DNA from: Sinorhizobium sp. 8-89
GTDB taxonomy: Bacteria; Pseudomonadota; Alphaproteobacteria; Rhizobiales; Rhizobiaceae
Assembly: GCF_030124325.1 (NCBI RefSeq)
Contig: NZ_JASKLR010000025.1
Span: 3,920-56,728, forward strand
Length of the DNA stretch: 52,809 nucleotides
Direction of reading: 5' to 3'
Below, one piece after another: positions 8,460 through 17,448 of this stretch. The notes under the pieces are model-generated. The model made no database searches. It saw nothing but the letters and a program-made list of their open reading frames with translations, and was not told the origin of the DNA. Position 1 is the stretch's first letter, and every line of letters starts with the position of its first letter. Both the position numbers and the translations under genes were made by a program.

Positions 8460-8756
8460 ATGAAACATGCCTCGCTCGCCCTCCTTGCCGCCCTACTGCT
8501 TGGCGCCTGCACGGCCACGCCGCCGCCGTCGGTCGGCTACGGGCGCTATCTCGAGCCCATTCCCGGCAGCATAACCTATGGCGGCCAGCCGCGCACGAGG
8601 CTGACCAAGGCGCCGGTCGGCAGCATCGTGCCGCACCAGTTCTTCGACAATTTCGGCCACCGGGTCTACGAAACCTATGTGATCGAACCGGATCGCTCGT
8701 TGCGACTCGTGGGCCGTCGCATCGACTATGATATTTTCGGCGATATGGACGATTGA
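8460..8756 (+). CDS. Small lipoprotein, second of a tandem pair
   Basis: A 98-residue paralog of the preceding gene with lipobox LLGAC and the same mature architecture: SVGYGRYLEPIPGS, LTKAPVGSIVPHQF, YVIEPDRSLRL and RIDYDIFGD. Differences cluster in the signal peptide and the middle (KFGRQVSE against NFGHRVYE), as expected when the mature core is under selection. The 11-base spacing suggests one transcript. A structural or envelope-stress role is possible for such small lipoproteins but nothing in the sequence fixes it. Confidence 0.83.
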   Translation: MKHASLALLAALLLGACTATPPPSVGYGRYLEPIPGSITYGGQPRTRLTKAPVGSIVPHQFFDNFGHRVYETYVIEPDRSLRLVGRRIDYDIFGDMDD

Positions 8757-8794
8757 TGTTCGGTTCGGCTTCGAACCGCAGCGCCGCGGTGGCC

Positions 8795-9658
8795 CTATTC
8801 CCCGCCGCCGAGCGAGTGAACGAAGACCGCGAGCTGCTTGACCGTGGTGTCGCCGATGCGAGGCAGCCAGGCCGGCATGACGCCGTGCTTCGGCGCCTTC
8901 ATCTGGTTGATGATCGCCTGCTCGCCCTCGCCATTCAGCCAGATCGCATCGGCAAGGTCAGGCGCGCCCATCTCGCGGCTGCCTTTCGCATCCTCGCCGT
9001 GACACGAAGCGCAGTTGTCCGCGAAGAGCTGTTTGCCGGGCTCGACCAGTGCCGGGTTTGACGGCGTGCCGGTAAGGCTCACGACAAAGGCCGCCGTCTG
9101 CTTCAACTGCTCGGGCTCCAGCATCTCCGCGAAGGACGGCATCTCGGAGACGCGGGTCTCGCCGTCGCTGGGATGGCGGATGCCGTGCGCGATCGTCTGG
9201 TAGATCTCGTCGGGCTTGCCGCCCCAGAGCCAATCGTCGTCGTTCAGGTTCGGGAAGCCTTTCCCGCCCGCCGCACCGGAGCCATGGCACTGCGCACAGT
9301 TCACCTTGAAGGCGGAAGCACCGGCCGAAACGGCGAACTGCTGCAGTTGCGGATCGGCAATGATCTCATCGAGCGAGCTCGAAGCGATCCGCTCCAGGTT
9401 GCCGGCCTGCGCCGCCTTGGCATTGGCAAGCTCGACGCTGACCTCGGAGCGACTCGAATAGCCGAGCACGCCCTTGGTCGCGTCGGTCAGCATCGGCCAC
9501 GAGGGGTACGCGATTGCGTAGCCTATTGCCCAGATGATCGTTGCGTAGAAGCTGTAGACCCACCAGCGCGGCATGGGGTTGTTGAGCTCGCGAATGCCGT
9601 CCCACTCATGGCCGGTGGTCTCGACGCCGCTGATCTCGTCAATGTGTTTATCCGCCAT
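8795..9658 (-). CDS. ccoP: Cytochrome cbb3 oxidase subunit III, dihaem cytochrome c
   Basis: Electron-entry subunit of the high-affinity cbb3 terminal oxidase (FixP in rhizobia). The 287-residue chain has a cytoplasmic start containing HEWDGIRELNNPMPRWW, one membrane segment (about residues 32-52) and two periplasmic cytochrome c domains with haem motifs CAQCH (about 121) and CASCH (about 211). The family signature DGIxELNNPLPRWW is clear, and axial-ligand Met candidates follow each motif (EMPSFAEML, GVMPAWLPR). It is the last gene of ccoNOQP, 3 bases after ccoQ. Confidence 0.97.
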   Translation of the reverse strand: MADKHIDEISGVETTGHEWDGIRELNNPMPRWWVYSFYATIIWAIGYAIAYPSWPMLTDATKGVLGYSSRSEVSVELANAKAAQAGNLERIASSSLDEIIADPQLQQFAVSAGASAFKVNCAQCHGSGAAGGKGFPNLNDDDWLWGGKPDEIYQTIAHGIRHPSDGETRVSEMPSFAEMLEPEQLKQTAAFVVSLTGTPSNPALVEPGKQLFADNCASCHGEDAKGSREMGAPDLADAIWLNGEGEQAIINQMKAPKHGVMPAWLPRIGDTTVKQLAVFVHSLGGGE

Positions 9659-9661
9659 GGA

Positions 9662-9814
9662 TCAATCCTCCTTCAGAGGGATAAAGGCGGCCTGATGGGC
9701 GGCATTCTTGGCGCCCGGCCGGAAGATGAAAGCGACGACACCGAGGAAGAAGACCATCATGGCGACGAGGCCCCAGCTGTCGGCGAAGTGGCGCATGAGC
9801 GTGTAGGTTTCCAT
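9662..9814 (-). CDS. ccoQ: Cytochrome cbb3 oxidase small subunit
   Basis: A 50-residue single-span membrane protein encoded between ccoO and ccoP. It begins METYTLMRHFADSWGL, has a hydrophobic helix around residues 14-32 and continues with FRPGAKNAAHQAAF, the CcoQ/FixQ pattern in which the helix is followed by FRPG and a short cytoplasmic tail. In other bacteria CcoQ stabilises the assembled complex. Start and stop are unambiguous and spacing to both neighbours is short (14 and 3 bases). Confidence 0.93.
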   Translation of the reverse strand: METYTLMRHFADSWGLVAMMVFFLGVVAFIFRPGAKNAAHQAAFIPLKED

Positions 9815-9828
9815 GTCGGTTTCCTTCC

Positions 9829-10560
9829 TCAGCGGTAGCCGGTGGTGTCGTCATAGGAGGAGAAGTCGACAAGCGTGCCGAGCATTTGGAGATAGGCGAT
9901 GAGCGCATCCATCTCCGTCAACTTTTGCGGATCGCCGTCGAAGTCGCCGAGCTTGGCCTTCGGGTAACGCTCCTCGACACCGGCGGTGTCGGCGTTGGGA
10001 TCGGCCTGCGCCTTCAGGTCCTGAGCCGCGTTATCGATCATCTCGTCCGTGTAGGGAACGCCGACGGCCCTGTTGGCCTTGAGGTTCATGGCGACGTTCG
10101 TCACCTCGAGCGGCGTTTCCTTGAGGAAAGCGTAGCTCGGCATCACCGATTCAGGCACGACCGAGCGCGGCTCGATCATGTGCTGGACGTGCCATTCGTT
10201 GGAGTAGCGGTCTCCGACGCGTGCGAGATCGGGCCCGGTGCGCTTCGAGCCCCACTGGAACGGATGGTCGTACATCGACTCCGCCGCCAGCGAGTAGTGT
10301 CCGTAGCGCTCGACTTCGTCGCGGAACGGCCGGATCATCTGGCTGTGGCAGACATAGCAGCCTTCACGGACATAGATGTCGCGTCCGGCGAGTTCCAGCG
10401 GCGAATAGGGCCGCATGCCTTCGACCTTCTCGATGGTGTTTTCGAGATAGAAGAGCGGCGCGATTTCCACGATGCCGCCGATCGAAACGACGAGCAGCGA
10501 GCCGACCAGGAGGAGCGTGGCGTTGCGTTCAAGGGTGGCGTGTTTATCGAGAATGGACAT
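9829..10560 (-). CDS. ccoO: Cytochrome cbb3 oxidase subunit II, monohaem cytochrome c
   Basis: FixO homolog of 243 residues. An N-terminal membrane anchor (about residues 15-40) precedes a periplasmic monohaem domain with [18 protein letters not shown] (haem motif CYVCH, about residue 70) and a probable axial Met in [10 protein letters not shown] (about 140). It passes electrons from CcoP to the catalytic subunit. The gene is 12 bases downstream of ccoN and 14 bases upstream of ccoQ, in one operon. Length and motifs are standard. Confidence 0.97.
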   Translation of the reverse strand: MSILDKHATLERNATLLLVGSLLVVSIGGIVEIAPLFYLENTIEKVEGMRPYSPLELAGRDIYVREGCYVCHSQMIRPFRDEVERYGHYSLAAESMYDHPFQWGSKRTGPDLARVGDRYSNEWHVQHMIEPRSVVPESVMPSYAFLKETPLEVTNVAMNLKANRAVGVPYTDEMIDNAAQDLKAQADPNADTAGVEERYPKAKLGDFDGDPQKLTEMDALIAYLQMLGTLVDFSSYDDTTGYR

Positions 10561-10572
10561 GGGTCTGTCCTC

Positions 10573-12192
10573 CTATTCCGCAGGCTGCGGCAGCGGCGTC
10601 GCACCGAGGATCGGGGCTTCGTCGCGCACGCGTCCGAGGATCGTCATTGTTACGTTGAAGGCCATGAGCAGCGCTCCGGCGAGGAACAGGCCGCCGCCGG
10701 CAGCACGCAGCACATAGTAAGGGAACATGGCCGCGACCGATTCCGCGAAGGAATAGACGAGGAAGCCCTGGTCGTCGTATTCACGCCACATCAGCCCCTG
10801 CTGGATGCCGGCGACCCACATGACGGCGGCGTAGACGACGATGCCGAGGGTGGCGAGCCAGAAGTGCCAGTTGACCATGCGCATGCTGTAGAGCCGCTCG
10901 CGGTTCCAGAGCTTCGGGACGAGATAATAGATCGCGCCGAAGGTGATGAGCCCGTTCCAGCCGAGCGCGCCGGAATGCACGTGGCCAATGGTCCAGTCGG
11001 TATAGTGGCTGAGCGAGTTGACCGTCTTGATCGACATCATCGGCCCTTCGAACGTCGCCATGCCATAGAAGGCCACGGACATGACCATCATGCGGACGAT
11101 GGGATCGGTGCGGACCTTGTCCCAGGCGCCCGAAAGCGTCATCAGGCCATTGATCATGCCACCCCAGGAGGGCATCCAGAGCATGACGGAGAAGACCATG
11201 CCGAGGGTCTGCGCCCAGTCTGGCAGCGCCGTATAATGGAGATGGTGCGGACCCGCCCAGATATACATGAAGATCAGCGCCCAGAAGTGGATGATCGACA
11301 GCCGGTAGGAGTAGACGGGGCGGTTCACCTGCTTGGGGATGAAGTAATACATCATCGCCAGGAAGCCGGCCGTCAGGAAGAAGCCGACGGCATTATGCCC
11401 GTACCACCATTGCGTCAGCGCGTCCTGGACGCCCGAGAAGGCCGAGTAGCTCTTCGAACCGAAGAACGAGACCGGCACCGCCAGATTGTTGACGATGTGC
11501 AGCATGGCGATCGTGACGATGAAGGCGAGATAAAACCAGTTGGCCACATAGATGTGCGGCTCCTTGCGCACCAGGATCGTGCCGAGGAAGGCGATGAGAT
11601 AGGCGACCCAGACGATCGTCAGCCAGAGGTCGACATACCATTCAGGCTCGGCATATTCGCGGCTCTGAGTGATGCCGAGCAGGTAGCCCGTTGCCGCCAG
11701 CACGATGAAAAGCTGGTAACCCCAGAACACGAACCAGCCGAGATTGCCGCCGAAGAGGCGTGCGCGGCTGGTGCGCTGAACGACGTAGAACGAGGTTGCG
11801 ATCAGCGCGTTGCCACCGAAGGCGAAGATGACGGCGGAGGTGTGCAGCGGCCGGACGCGCCCGAAATTGAACCAGGGCTCGACATTGAGGTCCGGAAAGG
11901 CAAGCTGCAGCGCCGCGACGACGCCGACCAGGAAGCCGACGACGCCCCAGAAGACCGTGGCGATGACGCCGTATTTCACGACCTCGTCGAAATATTCCGA
12001 CTGCCGGGGTGCCGCACCCGCGATCGCCGGGCGGAACTCGATCCGCTGCAGCAATAGGATCGTGCCGCCGAGCAGCACGAAGAATAGCACCCACATATGC
12101 GCCCCGAAGAGGCGATCTTGAGCGAAGCCGGCCCCAACCAGCGCCAGGAAGGCGCCGACCCCGAGCACGATCATCTCGAATGTGTATTTCAT
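10573..12192 (-). CDS. ccoN: Cytochrome cbb3 oxidase catalytic subunit I
   Basis: FixN homolog, the haem-copper subunit that reduces O2. The frame extends upstream to 12414, but the ATG at 12192 ([11 protein letters not shown]) gives 539 residues, the usual FixN length, and leaves the FNR box outside the gene. Diagnostic segments include the metal-site histidines in [11 protein letters not shown] and [14 protein letters not shown], the haem-binding [12 protein letters not shown], and multiple membrane helices throughout. It heads ccoNOQP. The assembly genes ccoGHIS, which normally follow, are not in the window, so maturation must rely on a copy elsewhere. Confidence 0.97.
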   Translation of the reverse strand: MKYTFEMIVLGVGAFLALVGAGFAQDRLFGAHMWVLFFVLLGGTILLLQRIEFRPAIAGAAPRQSEYFDEVVKYGVIATVFWGVVGFLVGVVAALQLAFPDLNVEPWFNFGRVRPLHTSAVIFAFGGNALIATSFYVVQRTSRARLFGGNLGWFVFWGYQLFIVLAATGYLLGITQSREYAEPEWYVDLWLTIVWVAYLIAFLGTILVRKEPHIYVANWFYLAFIVTIAMLHIVNNLAVPVSFFGSKSYSAFSGVQDALTQWWYGHNAVGFFLTAGFLAMMYYFIPKQVNRPVYSYRLSIIHFWALIFMYIWAGPHHLHYTALPDWAQTLGMVFSVMLWMPSWGGMINGLMTLSGAWDKVRTDPIVRMMVMSVAFYGMATFEGPMMSIKTVNSLSHYTDWTIGHVHSGALGWNGLITFGAIYYLVPKLWNRERLYSMRMVNWHFWLATLGIVVYAAVMWVAGIQQGLMWREYDDQGFLVYSFAESVAAMFPYYVLRAAGGGLFLAGALLMAFNVTMTILGRVRDEAPILGATPLPQPAE

Positions 12193-12288
12193 GGTTGGGT
12201 CCCCAACTTTCTCAAATCGCTGACGACGGAGCACCGACGCATGCCGCCGCAACCTGCCCTGATCTGTCAGAATCGCGCGCCGACAACC

Positions 12289-12302
12289 TTGATTCAAATC
12301 AA
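12289..12302. promoter_or_regulatory. FNR/FixK box between ccoN and hemerythrin gene
   Basis: TTGATTCAAATCAA is a perfect match to the TTGAT-N4-ATCAA anaerobox bound by FNR, FnrN and FixK proteins. Its centre is about 55 bases from the hemerythrin start and about 103 bases from the ccoN start, so one site may serve both directions. Confidence 0.9.
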
Positions 12303-12349
12303 GGCCCGCACTCCCCCTTCGATGCATCTTGCGATCATGGAGGCGGCAC

Positions 12350-12889
12350 ATGAGGCGGTGGCGGGAAGGGCCGGAGCGCATGAGAGCAAAAATCAACGGC
12401 CGTACGTTGGGCACACTTCCCCCGGCTTTTACAGAGTCGCCGGTTGAGCCGTTGACCTGGTTGGCCGGCGCCCATCAGGACCAGCTCGCGCTCTGCGACA
12501 GCCTGGAAGCCATTGCCGACAGCCTGCCGGATGAGATCAACCGCGAGACCTGCGCCTATGCCGCAAAGATGCTCGGGCCGATGATCAGGGATTTTCATGC
12601 CGGCGAGGAAGGGCTGGTCTTTGCCTGGATCGAGCAACGCTTCCCGGACGACACGTCAGTGCATGCCCTGCTTGAGCGCCTGAAATACGAGCATTGCGAG
12701 GACGAGTGTTTCGCCGAGGAACTGACCGAAATGCTCGGTCGCATTGGCGCGGCGGACAGGACCGTCAATGCCGAGACCGCCGGCTACATGCTGCGCGGCT
12801 TCTTCACCAATGTGCGTCGCCACATCAGCTTCGAGCAGGAGTGCCTTCGCAGCGTGCTTGTCCGGCGTTCAGGCGAAACGCCCTGCTAA
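12350..12889 (+). CDS. Hemerythrin-like (HHE) domain protein
   Basis: A 179-residue four-helix-bundle protein predicted to hold a di-iron site that binds O2 or reacts with NO. Metal-ligand candidates are spaced as in HHE domains: HQDQLALCD (about residue 40), DFHAGEEG (about 85), [13 protein letters not shown] (about 120) and RRHISFEQE (about 158). The ATG at 12350 is preferred because GGAGG lies 6 bases upstream; a Met ten codons later is an alternative. The gene starts just downstream of a perfect FNR box and diverges from ccoN, so microaerobic induction with the oxidase is likely. Oxygen delivery or nitric-oxide protection are the usual proposals for such proteins; neither is shown here. 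Confidence 0.83.
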   Translation: MRRWREGPERMRAKINGRTLGTLPPAFTESPVEPLTWLAGAHQDQLALCDSLEAIADSLPDEINRETCAYAAKMLGPMIRDFHAGEEGLVFAWIEQRFPDDTSVHALLERLKYEHCEDECFAEELTEMLGRIGAADRTVNAETAGYMLRGFFTNVRRHISFEQECLRSVLVRRSGETPC

Positions 12890-12915
12890 TGCTCCCGCAA
12901 CTAGCCTGCTAGAAC

Positions 12916-13377
12916 TCAAGCCACTTTGGAGTAGATATCGAGTTTGTCGCTGGAGACGAATCCATTCCGACGGTAGAACTCGGATACTTTACCCGAGCGT
13001 TGCGATACCAGCCACACTTTGTGACATCCCGCCGCTTTTGCCGCCTCGACGATGGCGCCGAGCAGTGCCGTTCCGACACCGGCACCCTGCGCAGCTGGAA
13101 GCACCGCAACCTCCTCCAAGTACAGCAACTGGCCCGCATAGTGTCGATGCCATGTGCCGATTGCGATCCCAACGAGATTATCTGCATCCCAAGCGGCTAA
13201 CGCTATTCGCCTTGGCGCGGCCAAGAGCTGCGAGACACGCTCAGTTGCGGCTTCGACTGACCAGTCCTCATTCCAGGGAGGCGCCGCGTATGCGCGAGAA
13301 ATGATGGTTGCTGCCGCCTCGAGGTCTACCTCGTTCATCTGGGTAATCAAAAAAGACATGCGCTCAGATTTCGTCAT
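12916..13377 (-). CDS. GNAT-family N-acetyltransferase
   Basis: A 153-residue single-domain acetyltransferase. The acetyl-CoA binding motif is VAVLPAAQGAGVGTALL (motif A, Q-x-x-G-x-G/A), preceded by the strand LYLEE and followed by the C-terminal SEFYRRNGFVSS motif. The first seven residues may be replaced by a start at the second Met. It stands alone, convergent with the hemerythrin gene, and its substrate cannot be inferred. Third-position GC is slightly lower than in flanking housekeeping genes. Confidence 0.87.
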   Translation of the reverse strand: MTKSERMSFLITQMNEVDLEAAATIISRAYAAPPWNEDWSVEAATERVSQLLAAPRRIALAAWDADNLVGIAIGTWHRHYAGQLLYLEEVAVLPAAQGAGVGTALLGAIVEAAKAAGCHKVWLVSQRSGKVSEFYRRNGFVSSDKLDIYSKVA

Positions 13378-13669
13378 GACCTTCCATAGTATGTCTCTCG
13401 AACACCGGCGATGTGAGCGTTTCGAACCGGTGCACTCCGCCCGCCTACCGTCGATCGTGCTCAGCTTCCGTGATGTGCAAGAGTCGCAAACATCTCGAAA
13501 TCGTCGCGCAATTTGCTGCTGAGATCTACCCTAACGATAGCGTGCCAAGAAATGAACGCAGTTGTTGAAATTAATGCGCGGTTGGAACAAACTGCCGCTG
13601 ATACATAGTCGGCAGCTTTCCTCCGGCCCCGGCACGTCTTTTGCATCGGGTCGCGTCGTGAAGGACAAA

Positions 13670-14337
13670 ATGGCTTCCTGTCTGCAGACCTTTGGAGGTT
13701 TGAGGCTTGTCGACTCGGAAAGCAACCACGTTGCTTTTCCGGAAAAGGGATTGCTGATTCTCGTTTACTTGCTCACAACCTCAAACGGCTCCGCGTATCG
13801 ACAGGAGTTGGCCGCGTTTTTGTGGAGCAACGAGGACAAGGCCGTTTCGCTTTCGAACTTGCGTAAGACCGTTTCGAGAATAAAGACTCGCCAAAATGAA
13901 CTCGGAGCGCAGTTCCTTTCCTTCACGGAAGCCATGATTTACGTTGATCGGGGGTCTCTGTCCTCCGATCTCCTGTCGATTGACAAGGAGGGTGTGGCAG
14001 AGCCTGTTGCTCGGCTCGTGCGCCTCATAGACCTATTGAAGCAGTCCTTCATCGGCGCGGTGACTGCGACAGCTCCGATTTTGACAGCTGGCTTGCGGAA
14101 CGCAGAAAACAGCACAAGAGCCTCCTCAAAGATTCGCTGGAGCGAGCGGCACCTTTGGCCCGCACCCAAGCCGAATCTGAAGTCGTCAATGATGCGGCCA
14201 TCCTCCTCTTCCGAGCCGAACCCGCGGATCCGGATACGCTCCAATTCCTCGTAAAAATATTCGGCTCGGAAAAAGACGTTGAGGAACTGCGACGTTTCTT
14301 TGAGCAGAGGAGCAGTTCAATTTCGCGAGGCATCGAT
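13670..14337 (+). pseudogene. Frameshifted BTAD/SARP-like transcriptional activator, N-terminal part
   Basis: Starts at ATG 13670 after AAGGA with MASCLQTFGGLRLVDSES and a winged-helix region (RQELAAFLWSNEDKAVSLSN, LRKTVSRIKTRQNELG) typical of BTAD-type activators. Near 14058 the reading frame jumps. In the second frame it continues DCDSSDFDSWLAERRKQH and LVKIFGSEKDVEELRRFFEQ, which fits the family, so a single base has been lost. The coding signal ends at about 14337, where the sequence becomes antisense to a TPR fragment on the other strand. A TTG at 13562 is a weaker alternative start. GC is lower than in the neighbours. The gene cannot make a full-length regulator. Confidence 0.78.
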
Positions 14338-14697
14338 GCTCTTAGCGTCGAAAGCCGGATTGGCTTCGCGAACTCTGCGCACAAAAAAACGCGCCTTATC
14401 CATGTGATCCAACATCGCCCAGTGGGCAGCTGAAAACCTGTCAGCCAAGCTGCGATCTTCCATCTGGCTAATGTAATCCAGCGATGCCTCGAAATGGCTG
14501 AGAGCGTAGTTGGCTCCCGCAGCGGTCCAGAGATAAGCGTCCGGGCTGAGAGGGTTCAACTCGATCGCGCGCTCAATCTTCTGCAAGGCCATAGCAGGGC
14601 GCGAACAATGGACCAACGTATCCGCGTGATCGGCGATAACATCCGGCCAAGCGTCGACCGGTGGCTGGCCGCCGTTCCGAGCAAGGAGCAATGGCAC
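14317..14697 (-). pseudogene. TPR-containing C-terminal fragment of a regulator, opposite orientation
   Basis: The minus strand encodes about 126 residues with tetratricopeptide character (ALQKIERAIELNPLSPDAYL, WTAAGANYALSHFEASLDYI) and a terminus of the type AHWAMLDHMDKARFFVRRVR followed by NPAFDAK. That ending is common in TPR tails of BTAD regulators and of adenylate-cyclase-like regulators. No N-terminal domain precedes it. It abuts the decayed BTAD gene head-on, so it may be the inverted C-terminus of that gene or of a relative. No convincing start or RBS is visible. Confidence 0.6.
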
Positions 14698-15127
14698 AAG
14701 GATCTCTACCGTGAAGGACTGAAGGAGGCAGGATTTTAACCGATGCCGGGAGCGTAGTGCCTCTCGATCCGCCCAAGGCAGGCGGGCTCAAGACAGTGAC
14801 GGACCTTCGCGCAAGCGGCACAATCGTGACAAAGGGCGTGGACATGGCGGTGACCGTCACGTCTGCCGAGGCCGCATTTTGGTCACTATGATGGCTAGGC
14901 CGTAACCCCGCACGGCTCTTGAATCCGACAGCGCAGATATCGCAGCCGGTGATCACGCCGTGAACGACTGCCTCGCTGTGCCTTGCCGCAGCGCCATTGA
15001 TCGACGGCGCTGCGGCTCAGGATCGAAGCCCATCGCCCGCGCCGCGTTGCGTTTTTCTCAGCGCGGGCTATCGATTTCCCGGAGGCACGACGCCGACATC
15101 GGCGCGCTACAGCCCTACCCTCAGCGC
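14698..15127. other. Degenerate tract with short coding remnants
   Basis: No intact gene. On the plus strand two short stretches look protein-like: KEQWHKDLYREGLKEAGF ending at 14739, and, in another frame, DPPKAGGLKTVTDLRAS through AEAAFWSL ending at 14891. Neither is recognised. The minus strand shows only broken frames. I read this as debris of lost genes. Confidence 0.45.
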
Positions 15128-15995
15128 TCAGGCCGCAATTGCCCTGCGTCGGTCGACATGTTCCTGTATGACCAGGATTTGCGCCGATCAGCTTGCCGTT
15201 GCTCGACAGGCATGGCGTCATGCGGCAGCGAACCACCACCGTGCGCGCATCGACGGTCTTGGCAAAGGTGTAGTCGACGACTTCGCCGCCGAAGCAGCGG
15301 TCAAGATGGGCCTTCACGCGTTGCTCGAAGCGCTGGAGGCCGATGAACTCTACGATGTGCCGGCCGATGAGATCAATCGGCCTGCTTTCGAGATGATTTG
15401 CATTCAAGGGATTGGTGTAGAGATAGCGGTAATCCGGCGTGATGACGGCGATCCGGTCGGGAAAGCAGTCGAGAATCGCCTCGTTGAGCAATCCCTCGTC
15501 GGCGCGCCCCTTGCTCGGCAATTTTGCCTGGCGGTCGAGGTCGAGACCGGCGAGGTCTGCCACCCCCGTCGCCGCGAAATAGCGATCGATCAGCGATTGA
15601 AGCAAGTGCGAATGGCGCAGCACGCAGGACATGTCGTCCGCCTCGGCGCGCAGAATGTCGACCAGGAACTGAAACTGCAGCCGGGCGTCTTCCACGCTTG
15701 CGGCCTTCTCGTCATAGACCGCCCTCAGAATAGGATCGAGCTCACGATCCAGAATGCCGATCAGATGTTCGTCAGCCACGCTCACGGCATACTGCAACTG
15801 CGAATACTTGAACCAGAACAGTTCAATCAGTGCGTTCAATTCGAATCCCCATTCCCCCACGGCAAGGCCGTGTCGATGCACTTCAAGACAGACGGTAATG
15901 TCGCAGACGATATCCGGATTTTGATGATTTCCCCTCGCCCACCAAACTGCGGTGGGCCTGTCACCCCACAGCGCTTGCAGCAGCCCCCATACCAC
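15128..15995 (-). pseudogene. PAS-domain sensor-type protein with a C-terminal frameshift
   Basis: The frame from 15995 encodes a helical N-terminal region (ELFWFKYSQLQYAVSVADEH, DARLQFQFLVDILRAEADDM) and then a PAS domain (AILDCFPDRIAVITPDYRYL, RPIDLIGRHIVEFIG, about residues 170-280). After LSSNGKLIGA the natural continuation ILVIQEHVDRRRAIAA lies in the next frame and stops at 15128, so one extra base near 15180 has shifted it. Unrepaired, the frame runs on to 14895 as low-complexity Arg-rich sequence. The start is uncertain; a downstream start is possible because a palindrome sits immediately upstream of 15995. No output domain is present, so it may have been a partner of another regulator. 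Confidence 0.68.
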
Positions 15996-16010
15996 AACGA
16001 TGAGTTTACA

Positions 16011-16024
16011 CTCATTGCTGCATC
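16011..16024. promoter_or_regulatory. Palindrome upstream of the PAS gene
   Basis: TGAGT-TTAC-ACTCA, a perfect 5-base inverted repeat 16 bases upstream of the PAS frame. It is a candidate operator, supported by symmetry and position only. Confidence 0.3.
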
Positions 16025-16243
16025 GTTCAACAGGGAGAAAGCGCGCGCATTAAGCATTTTCGGATCATGGCAATGAACTACTCGGGGACGCGGCGAAGGA
16101 CAGCCGAGTAGCGAGCCGCAGCCAGAATCGAGAGCGCACAGCGAGAATCTCGGGCTACCTCCTCCAGTTGAGGATCGCTGCTGGCGCCCGATCTTCCGTG
16201 ATACATTGCAATTCGGGACCATATCCGGATCGAGGGGGCACGC

Positions 16244-16501
16244 ATGATGCGGGGACTTTATAGGCTTGGCATTCGGATTTCGGCGCTAGCGATATTTCTC
16301 CCGGCGGCCCCGTAGTCTCTGCCGGCATCGGCAACGGACCCTTACACCTCGAACAACGGTCTCCATCCAACGGCGAGCGAATGGAGCGGCCCTTACCGCA
16401 GCTTGAACTACAACTATTCGCAAGGCCGAGAACAAGTGGTTCACGGTGGCGCCACGCATGCCGTTGAACTGGTTCCCGTCATTTATAACACCGCCTGCTA
16501 G
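16244..16501 (+). pseudogene. Small secreted protein interrupted by an in-frame amber codon
   Basis: After GAGGGGG an ATG at 16244 begins a signal peptide (MMRGLYRLGIRISALAIFL, then PAAP) that hits TAG at 16313. The same frame continues without another stop for 61 codons: SLPASATDPYTSNNGLHPTA, SEWSGPYRSLNYNYSQGREQ and ending AVELVPVIYNTAC before TAG at 16499. Signal peptide, cleavage-like region and the continued open frame argue for one secreted protein of about 85 residues broken by a point mutation. No family is recognised. It is adjacent to other decayed genes. Confidence 0.6.
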
Positions 16502-16513
16502 CGGGGGGCGCCT

Positions 16514-17443
16514 TTAGAGGCTGCGCTTGATGTTCCAGCGGTCGTGATACCAGAGCCATTGGCCCGGATATTCGCGCACCCAGCTCTCGACCTTGTCGTT
16601 CAGCATCTGGGCCGTAGCATTGACGTCGACGCTGCCGTCCGTCCTGCGCGGGATCGTGATCGCCGGCTCGAGCTCCAGCCGGAAACGGCCGCCCGGCAAA
16701 CGGATGCAGCGGGCGGGATAGACCTCGCAGTTGAACTGGCGCACGAGCTTGGCAAGAAGCGGATTGGTCTGCACGTCCCCGCCGAAGAACTTGGTTTTTA
16801 GACCCTTGCGGAACTTCTGGTCGACCAGAACGCCGACACCGCCGCCCCGCTCAAGCTGGCGGGCGAGCGCGAAGGAGGAACCGGCATGGGAGGGCACGAG
16901 ATTGCCCATCCGCGCCTTGCGGAACTCGAAGACCTTGTCAGCCATGTAGGGATTGTTCGGCGGGCGGAAGAGGACCGTGACGTCGAGGCCGAAGGCCGAG
17001 CCCGCGACGGGCAGCATTTCGAAATTGCCGCTGTGCGCAGTAAAGACGATGAAGGGCCGCGGATTGTCGCGCAGGTCCAGGAACAGCGGAATACCGGAGA
17101 CCTCAACCCTGCGCGGCTCTGGCCGATGAGGATCGAAATCGAAGAGCTGGTCGAGGAAGACGTATTCCGCCGCCATACGACCCATATTGCCCCAGCTGTC
17201 GAGCGCAATTTCCTCGAGCTCCGCCTCGCTCTTCTCCGGAAAGGCGTTGCGCAGATTGGTCAGTGTCAGTTTGTAGCGCCCGGTCTTCGGACCGATCCAC
17301 CGGGCGACGCGGTCCATGAAGTTGATCGCCGTATCCGGCGGAAAGAGCTTCAGCACAGTCAGCAGCAGAAACACGAACTGCGCAATCAGCCATTGCCGAA
17401 AATGGTTGGCGGCCAGCACCAGCCGGGTGATAAGCATCCGCAC
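16514..17443 (-). CDS. lpxXL: Lipid A very-long-chain fatty acid acyltransferase, LpxL/HtrB family
   Basis: Inner-membrane acyltransferase that in rhizobia moves 27-hydroxyoctacosanoate from AcpXL to lipid A. The 309-residue chain has an N-terminal membrane anchor (about residues 15-35) and the family catalytic H-X4-E motif in TAHSGNFEM (about 137). Conserved blocks are VLFRPPNNPYMADKVFEFRK and LVDQKFRKGLKTKFFGG, and the C-terminal WLWYHDRWN is typical of LpxL-type enzymes. It is the last gene of the acpXL cluster, 5 bases after the dehydrogenase gene, which distinguishes it from ordinary LpxL. Confidence 0.93.
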   Translation of the reverse strand: MRMLITRLVLAANHFRQWLIAQFVFLLLTVLKLFPPDTAINFMDRVARWIGPKTGRYKLTLTNLRNAFPEKSEAELEEIALDSWGNMGRMAAEYVFLDQLFDFDPHRPEPRRVEVSGIPLFLDLRDNPRPFIVFTAHSGNFEMLPVAGSAFGLDVTVLFRPPNNPYMADKVFEFRKARMGNLVPSHAGSSFALARQLERGGGVGVLVDQKFRKGLKTKFFGGDVQTNPLLAKLVRQFNCEVYPARCIRLPGGRFRLELEPAITIPRRTDGSVDVNATAQMLNDKVESWVREYPGQWLWYHDRWNIKRSL

Positions 17444-17448
17444 GATGT

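Noticed and set aside
9886..12057. 723-codon open frame on the plus strand opposite ccoO and ccoN
   Set aside because: It is antisense to two unmistakable oxidase genes; its product is low-complexity and Arg/Asp/His-rich, as expected from reading high-GC codons backwards.
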